A stretch of 64,000 bases of DNA from Acanthopleura granulata (lineage: Eukaryota; Mollusca; Polyplacophora; Chitonida; Chitonidae). The translations under genes were made by a program, and so were the position numbers. The stretch covers positions 24,070,265 through 24,134,264 of the forward strand of contig JABBOT010000002.1 of NCBI GenBank assembly GCA_016165875.1. The letters run 5' to 3'. This document shows, one piece after another, positions 58,001-64,000 of the stretch (position 1 is the first letter of the stretch; the number at the start of each line of letters is the position of its first letter). The notes under the pieces are model-generated. The model made no database searches. It saw nothing but the letters and a program-made list of their open reading frames with translations, and was not told the origin of the DNA.

Positions 58001-60883
58001 GAAAGGGTATCATGCACAGTAAGTCCTTCTTACATGAAATACACAAAAGTGTCATGACGGAGCATTTGCTGTCTTGGGCATGACTCGTTATAATGGGGAC
58101 ATATTTGTCCTGATTGTGATCATTCCTTACTAAAGATACCGTTACCATGCAAAGAAATCAGTTACAACGTTCAGCTCGCAGTAAACAAAGGCCATGCAGT
58201 ATGAGCGTACCTGCTTTCCTATTTCCAGGTAAAATACTTGATGCGATAGAGAATAGGCCTGATAGCCGGGTTGTGTCATGAGGCGCCAGCATTGATCGGA
58301 TATTGTACAAGGCACAGTCGTGTGAGGCCTGGGGAATAAATACAGGCGGAAGTTGTTATATCAGTGAAGACGGGAAAAAGTGGAATAGAAAAACGTCATT
58401 TTAATAACGCCAAAATGTCCCCGGATCATCTGTTTGGTAATCCATGTAGACGTAACATGTCCATCCTCCAGAGATAATACTCAGCCCAACCACACTACTG
58501 TAAACATGTTGTTTCAGCCATGGAATCATAAATTTGTGTTCCCTAACGAAGATTACATTGGCTTTGATGCTGATTTGTTAAGCCGCATTTGTAATGCCGA
58601 GTCTTCAAATGGTGATGACAATCAAGATGTTTCATATCATTCGTGGCTTTACACTCAATTAACAAAAAACCAAGGAATTCCATGCATTAAAGCACGTTTT
58701 CGCAATATGATTCATGAATTAATGTAAATATGGCCAGTTGAATAGAAATGTCATTCCTTATGACGGCCAAATTTCGGCAAACGTCAAATGATATCCCAAG
58801 TTTTACTCATATTGAATTCGGCAAGTCGGTACGAGGAATTGATAAAGGCACGTCCTTGTTCCAAACAGGCCTCGGGAGCCGTTGATAAAACGTATTTTAG
58901 AAACAAGTAAAACTTTTCAGGTAGGTTAGTTACATGATTTACCTCATTTTGTTAATTAAATAATAAGGCTAGAAGTCTAAGTGTCGAGCTTGAATTTTTA
59001 CTTCTCTCGAGATGAGTTGTTATAGTATCGAAAATTAAATAAATTCTGATGTAGTACCCGACGACGATGACATTGTGTGCTGTTCCTGCCTTCGGAATAA
59101 CTTTCTAAATGATGGCGACAACTTGTCTCGTGTGCCTCAAGTGTTGTGAGAAAATCTCCTTTCCAATCAATTCGCATCATGGACGAACTACGTGCTTCTC
59201 TTTTGCTCTTACTGACCTGCTTTCAGTCCGATAAATTTAAGGGAAATTTGTACAAATGGAAAATATAATTGTTCCAATCCAAGAAGCTGGTCGTTAGACA
59301 GATTTTCTTGCCCCAGTTACACATAGATTTATTCCAATCAACGTTCTATTGCACAGAAGGATAATCTTTCAAGAACTTTATTTCCGGTGGAAAGGATGTT
59401 TTTTGTCGCAGGATGTTCTTTTAGTTTACAAGAAATGTCAGCGTCTTCCTGTGCCTTTGATGAATTATTTACTCTATCAGTCAACCATTTGTTTTCCTTT
59501 TGACCAATGCCCTATCGTGAACCCACAGTAAGAACGTGTTTCTTAACTGCTAAATCCGAGCCTCTTTTTTCAGCGGGAACAAAAGCCTGATGAGGACACT
59601 GAGCGTTAAACTGATTCTGCCGTAATCTCCTCGTAAAGTCTGCATCAAACAGACTCCACTGGGATTCAAGATTTTTCTTTGATCTTACATTTTTGTACCT
59701 CGCTATAATTAGACTACAGCCAGCTCGGCCTTTTATTATACTAAATCACTTGAATGTCTTTATAGCCAACATTTAATGGACGATTTAGATTCTCCACAGA
59801 GAATTTGATGTTCACGTGCACTCGATTCAACATCCATAAATTTTCAAGGGTTAGTGACGTTAGTAGGCCGGTCGAGTACAATGATAAAATTATAAATGGC
59901 GTATAGGATGTATGTGGGATGAGTTACACCCGGTATATCAGATATAATGAGAGGGCCGAATTAAACTGAAAAAATAGAATAGATAAACGCTCGTGTAGAG
60001 TTAACGTGAAGATGATCTCAGCTTCTTTGCCGAAAATTATCAAGTGTATTAAAGCAAACTGATGCAAAAAATGTACATTGTTATACAGATATAAAACATG
60101 ATAGCTTCAATCAAGCCGTTTTTCTTTATTCTCTTCGGGAAAGTCGCGGAGTCCTACGGGAAAATACCTATATAATCTAAATATTGTATTTTTAATGAAG
60201 TGATTGAACCACAATGTAACCAAACATTACCCAGTTCCAAAAAATTCGGCAAGACAGTTATCAGAATCTTCTTCATGCATAGCTTCGCCTTCTCCGCGAG
60301 ATGGCACCACGAGCGCGGGGTCAAGGTCACGGCTTGTCACATCTATTTCCCAAAATCCTTTGTTTAAAATGGCCCCGATTTCTGTATGACAAAAAGTATT
60401 TCAGAAATGCAGTTTTCAAAAGTGAAGCGCCTTGCGGCTGTTGCTTTTCTCTACAGTGCATGTTTAGGAAATCTGAAAACATCTCGTATTAATCCATGCC
60501 AACCAATGTTATAAGAAACGCTCTTTATTGAACGTGTCCAAAACTAAACACAAAAAGGCACTACTGGAACAAGTATAAAATGAAACCATTACATGAACCC
60601 GTAAACACTCGGGAGTACGAAAATGTGTTCAGTGACAAGACAAATGTCAGAGCCTTACTAAAGGTTAAAATTAAATGGCTGACATAATGGGAAATTCAGT
60701 TAGCGTTATGTTGAAAGTTGAACATACTTTGAAAGTAAGCTGGAGCATTTTTGGCAATGTATGGAATAGCGGAGTCACTGATCTCCTGCGATGAGAGTTG
60801 TAGCTCTTTGATGGCATCTTGACAGTCACGGCGAAGCACAATGTCGCTGTCTTTTAATCGACGCAACAGGACCTTCAGCTGAC
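51851..60883 (-). CDS. C16orf89: C16orf89-family (DUF4735) protein, 289 C-terminal residues, six exons, 5' partial
   Basis: Minus-strand exons in mRNA order: 60728-60883, 60231-60381, 58211-58328, 54325-54484, 52801-52920 and 51851-52017. All have AG/GT borders and matching phases, with a TGA stop. Family landmarks recalled from vertebrate C16orf89 appear in order: GQL...YFQ, then GFW, DNCLAEFFGTG, CTISDQCWRLMTQPG, YSLSHQVFY, FCVNMLAEAKRVADAGYP, DLFMEQ, FFTAEWLDTILSWQDHSGCY and RVKREEKSLENGCLCH. The human protein is secreted, expressed in thyroid and of unknown function; no enzymatic motif is visible. The signal peptide and first helical segment (perhaps 70-100 residues) are not found and may lie beyond 64000. 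No function should be assumed. Confidence 0.85.
52801..52920 (-). CDS. C16orf89: DUF4735 exon with WLDTILSWQ motif
   Basis: 120 nt; receives and leaves one G (completing an Ala codon in); donor GTAAGG. It encodes ALCGMLGYRQFFTAEWLDTI and LSWQDHSGCY, the most conserved block of the family. Confidence 0.88.
   Translation of the reverse strand: MPCVECLDTASSSQPSGWTPFCLGKITAVVTSYSPASLD
53130..53690. repeat. Diverged copy of the intron-6 repeat, reverse orientation
   Basis: In reverse complement, AGGGATACATAGGTCACGAT and GTGTCACGCC match the units at 36955-37625. It lies in the DUF4735 intron between its fourth and fifth visible exons. Confidence 0.4.
54325..54484 (-). CDS. C16orf89: DUF4735 exon with FCVNM...DLFMEQ
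   Basis: 160 nt, phase 0 in and one base out; donor GTGAGA. The acceptor is fixed because a TGA lies in frame at 54497-54499. It encodes DSLAGAFCVNMLAEAKRVAD and NKQDLFMEQ, equivalent to the family segment FCANMMDLNRRAEAIGY...DIFMEN. The plus-strand open frame over it is a shadow. Confidence 0.87.
58211..58328 (-). CDS. C16orf89: DUF4735 exon with YSLSHQ motif
   Basis: 118 nt; completes GGG (Gly) and ends in phase 0. Acceptor TTATTCCCCAG and donor GTACGC. It encodes CTISDQCWRLMTQPGYQAYS, then LSHQVFYLEIGKQ. Two cysteines and the SLSHQ block match the family. Confidence 0.88.
60231..60381 (-). CDS. C16orf89: DUF4735 exon with GFW and FFGTG
   Basis: 151 nt; completes AAA (Lys) and leaves two bases (GG). 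It encodes KGFWEIDVTSRDLDPAL, an acidic linker and DNCLAEFFGTG. The donor is GTAATG. Confidence 0.86.
60728..60883 (-). CDS. C16orf89: DUF4735 first visible exon
   Basis: 156 nt; receives and leaves one base. Acceptor TATTTGCAG and donor GTATGT. It encodes QLKVLLRRLKDSDIVLRRDC, helical charged sequence and AKNAPAYFQ, aligned with GQL...YLQQF of the vertebrate protein. An in-frame read-through past 60728 ends at 60696 and is intronic. Confidence 0.8.
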
Positions 60884-61515
60884 CTGCAAATAGACCCAAA
60901 ATTTTAAATCAGCATTACTTTTGTTATGGGGATTCTGTGTAAGAGTTGCATGTTAAACCAGCTCCCAAGCCGCGAGTTAGAGCATATACAAACAAAATCA
61001 ATGAGCACTGAAAAATGCACCTCTTATTCAATGGCCAACAAAACACCCCAGGCTCCACAAGCTGTATATATATTGGTGGTAGACAAATGGTCTTCAACGA
61101 ACGTTACACTGGGCAACCGTCATACCAGCGCTGTTGATCGCCCAGTTAGCAGGTATGATCAGGGCGAATGTACAAAATCCTTGTACAAGGCCAGTACTGA
61201 TCCATGTTTTGATGCTTCTACAAAGTACAGCGAAAACTTCAGAGAGAGGGAGCAAAGTTTTAGTTAACCATTCCCTGTCTGACAACTGCAGAACGACGTT
61301 CTTAAAAGATTTGTGTCTCAAACTCAAGACAGTTTTTGAAATGTCAGTCTTCGGTTTCCAACTCTAAATTTATTAAATGTTTCCTAAAGCAATCAATTTA
61401 ATGCCATTTTTAGACGGCTTTTAAGGTTCAAACCAAGCCCATAACCACCTAAGGCACACACACCTAGAATAATGGCTTGTTTTCAACGTCTATAGAATTG
61501 GGCGTATGGTTTTAT

Positions 61516-61770
61516 TCATTCTCCGCCCCCTCTGAGGTCACATTGTCTTGCACAATGGGATAGTTTGGCTGATGAATTAGGTAACTTCCCTTTGCTTGGA
61601 GGTGTAGTGAGGTTGTTTACGGCCTCTAAAGGCGTGCTGGGATAGAAATACTCGTACGATACAGTTTCATTTAGTTTACACTGGCTGATGATCTGTTTTA
61701 TCGCGTGGCTGCCAACACTTTGCGATGTCCCAATTTGCCCAGCTTTAGCTAACTCTTCTACAAGGAAATG
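61516..61770 (-). other. Possible terminal exon of an unidentified minus-strand gene
   Basis: After the acceptor-like CCTTGTAG the frame is open for 84 codons to TGA, which overlaps an AATAAA (TGAATAAAAC). It encodes SVGSHAIKQIISQCKLNETV and EYFYPSTPLEAVNNL among others. I do not recognise the family, and no partner exon was found. Confidence 0.2.
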
Positions 61771-62039
61771 CAGGGTCAAAAATGCCCAATAACATCAGAC
61801 ATTTGGACCTCACATACATCGGTTGCATGCACCAACACTCAGCATACACTGTATACACCAGTTTGTCACCTCGTCAGACTGTCTCATTCACACTGGTTGG
61901 GATTCAGCAAAACCCCACACGCCATGCTCTAACTGCTAACTGCTTCACATATCATATACTTTGCAGCCAGCAATAACATGCTTGTATTTCAGCTAACATA
62001 AGGTTTCTGGAAACCTTTGTAAGCCAACATTAACAGGTT

Positions 62040-62557
62040 ATGACCAAGTTTGACTTAAGTCTAAGACAGCTTCGTGATCTTGTGGCCAGATCTAAACAGA
62101 ACAATATGAAGTGCCGGAAGAGGTAATCAGCATCTACAGGAATGCCATCAGTTTATTCAACTGCAACTTTTCGGACAACTCAAATATATGCAAAATACCA
62201 TTATTTTAGCTAAATATTATTCATTTTAGTTGTGTTTAAAGTCGTATTTGAATTTTTTTCAGTTGTGTGGCGTCACACGTATTATGCGTGCATGGAGCTA
62301 AGCAAAGGATTCGTCCTAACCTCATACCCGGTATGTGTAAGGCAACAAACTCGGAGCATGTAGGCGTACAGGCCTTATGTCTACTGTGCAGTGATATAGC
62401 GGCAGTTGTTGGGGTTAAGGGGGGACTTAAAGCCTGTTCAGTGATCCGGGGTTGTTTGAACAACTCCGAGGCGAGAACGGATAAGGCCTGCCATTACTCG
62501 CTGACATCTCTCTCCGGAGACATGACTTTAATGGCCGATTTCTCCCGGGGAGGCTAA
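62040..62557 (+). other. Possible two-exon small gene, unidentified
   Basis: ATG at 62040 opens 27 codons (MTKFDLSLRQLRDLVARSKQ...) to a possible donor GTAATC at 62123. After a 140-bp intron a strong acceptor (AATTTTTTTCAG) continues in matching phase for 97 residues to TAA (exon 62263-62557). The product would be about 125 residues with eight cysteines in the second part. No family is recognised, and the phase match has a one-in-three chance. Confidence 0.2.
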
Positions 62558-63749
62558 AACAAATTATTGTAGTTTGTCGCTCCCATGCTTGCCGTCCACA
62601 GTTAGCCTGGTTTATAGATCCTTGATTAAGTGCTTAATGGTTTTTCAAGTCTGCGAGATCGAGGATAGAACACGGCGTAAAATGAGCCGGACATCTTGAA
62701 TGACACCCAGGTCGCGCGCTGCTCTCCATGCAGACTGTGATCGGATAGGCGAATTAGCCGCTGCGCATGCACATCGATCTGACAACAACATACGTGACTC
62801 CTGCTTTGATATAACTCTTTTCTAATGGGGCAGAGATAATGACATACTGTCCTCCCGGTGATCAACATTCTCCATTCCTTCTCGAATAAAAACATCATGT
62901 TTTACGATGGAAGAGAAGTGGTTGGTGTTGATTCACCGCCTAGAGGATGGTCGAATCTGACACGACTAAATCAAACACGGAGACCAGGCCGGGAAATGGA
63001 GTGAGCAAGAAGAAAAACTAAACTGAAATGGTAGACCCATGATGTCACATAACTAAACACGATTTAGTTATGGAGAAACGCCAGCTATGGAGGAAAAAGG
63101 TCAATTTAAATTATTCAAATTCACATATACCTTCCTGTTTCTTTGCCAACGCACGAGAAGAGAACGGAAAATTCGCTAATCGAGAATAAAGAAATTAAAA
63201 CTGCATGTTCAGTGGTACTTTTCGCCATTTCCTTTTTCTACATGCTTAATGTACATGAAATATCACTGTGGTATAGTTTCCGTCAGCCACAAAGATATCA
63301 ATATACAACTCCCATGTACCAATAACATAGGAGAGATATTTTATACCAGTCCATGGCCATACAATACCTGTTTTCTTACGCGCTGATTAAGGATCAAAGG
63401 TAACATCATATGTAATATCACATGTAAAAGTATTTTCATTTGAAATGAAATATAAAAAATTTCATTTATTCAATTGATGAAAAGCTTTAACAGGAGATGA
63501 TCGTCAACATTTATTTATTCCATGAGTGTTCAATGCCTTACTCATCTTTGTCAAAAGTATGAAGGCGGTCTAGTTATAGATGAAGCAAATGGAGGTGCCT
63601 GTAATAAACCAGCTCCTTATTGAAATCGGTGCCTGCGTAGAGCAAAGAGAATTGCTAAGGAAATGACCTTCACAAATTTGAAAAATACTGAAAATACATC
63701 TATATGGTATACCTTTCAAAGGCTGAAGGGTTTAACCTCCAGTGTGAGC
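62558..63749. other. Non-coding flank, nothing recognised
   Basis: No recognisable exon or repeat. The missing N-terminal exon of the DUF4735 gene was looked for here on the minus strand and not found. Confidence 0.4.
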
Positions 63750-64000
63750 AGACCCGCCCACAGTTGGTAGAGCGTACGCTTTCGGACGGGGAGATCTGGA
63801 TTCAAACCTTGGTCGGGTCATACCAAAGACTTTAAAAAATGTTATATCCTGCTTATTCTAGGCGCTCAACAATAAGAGGACAGAGGTCGGCCGGGTGTCA
63901 GTATAATGTGACTGGGTGAGGGGGCTTGTTGGGTGTCTTCGGCAAGTCGTCTTGGTGAGGCAGCACCAGATAAAAGATACGACAGGAAATCCGTCCTGCA
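63750..64000 (+). repeat. SINE of the 18.5-kb family, cut by the window end
   Basis: The head AGTTGGTAGAGCGTACGC and B-box-like GGATTCAAACCTTGG precede a body with AATGTGACTGGGTGAGG and GTGTCTTCGGCAAG. The body is collinear with that at 18650-18750. Confidence 0.75.

Overview
This window is nuclear DNA of an animal. It has spliced genes with GT/AG introns of 0.1 to 3.7 kb, AT-rich non-coding sequence, polyadenylation signals, and several tRNA-derived SINEs of a type I associate with molluscs and other lophotrochozoans. A bivalve or similar animal is my best guess; the sequence alone does not fix the species. There are no bacterial operons, CRISPR arrays or phage genes.

Layout. (1) 1-6200: non-coding flank or a long intron. 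(2) 6201-26069, plus strand: 13 exons encoding the last 816 residues of a TRPC-type cation channel. All exon phases fit, and the N-terminal ankyrin part lies outside the window. (3) 26455-33896: intergenic, with a 260-bp inverted repeat pair and a TTAA-flanked DNA-transposon relic, then E-box motifs upstream of the next gene. (4) 33897-42941, plus strand: a complete 12-exon gene for a 529-residue flavin amine oxidase of the MAO family, including the C-terminal membrane anchor. The residues at the covalent-FAD cysteine and the flavin-facing lysine appear to be replaced. Its last intron holds a 42-bp minisatellite that stays open in frame with the preceding exon. (5) 43701-51660: intergenic, repeat-rich (SINEs, a 177-bp three-unit tandem repeat, short degenerate repeats). 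(6) 51851-60883, minus strand: six exons of a C16orf89/DUF4735-family secreted protein of unknown function, complete at the 3' end and lacking its first exon or exons. (7) 60884-64000: non-coding or weakly coding sequence with two speculative exon groups and a SINE cut by the window edge.

The three genes have no evident functional link. The amine oxidase and DUF4735 genes converge across about 8.9 kb of repeats. I find no multi-gene new system. The best leads are the altered amine-oxidase active site, the decayed duplicate of the TRPC S5 exon, the in-frame minisatellite, and two unexplained open stretches. All gene models were assembled by eye from splice sites, phase continuity and remembered family motifs; no database search was run.
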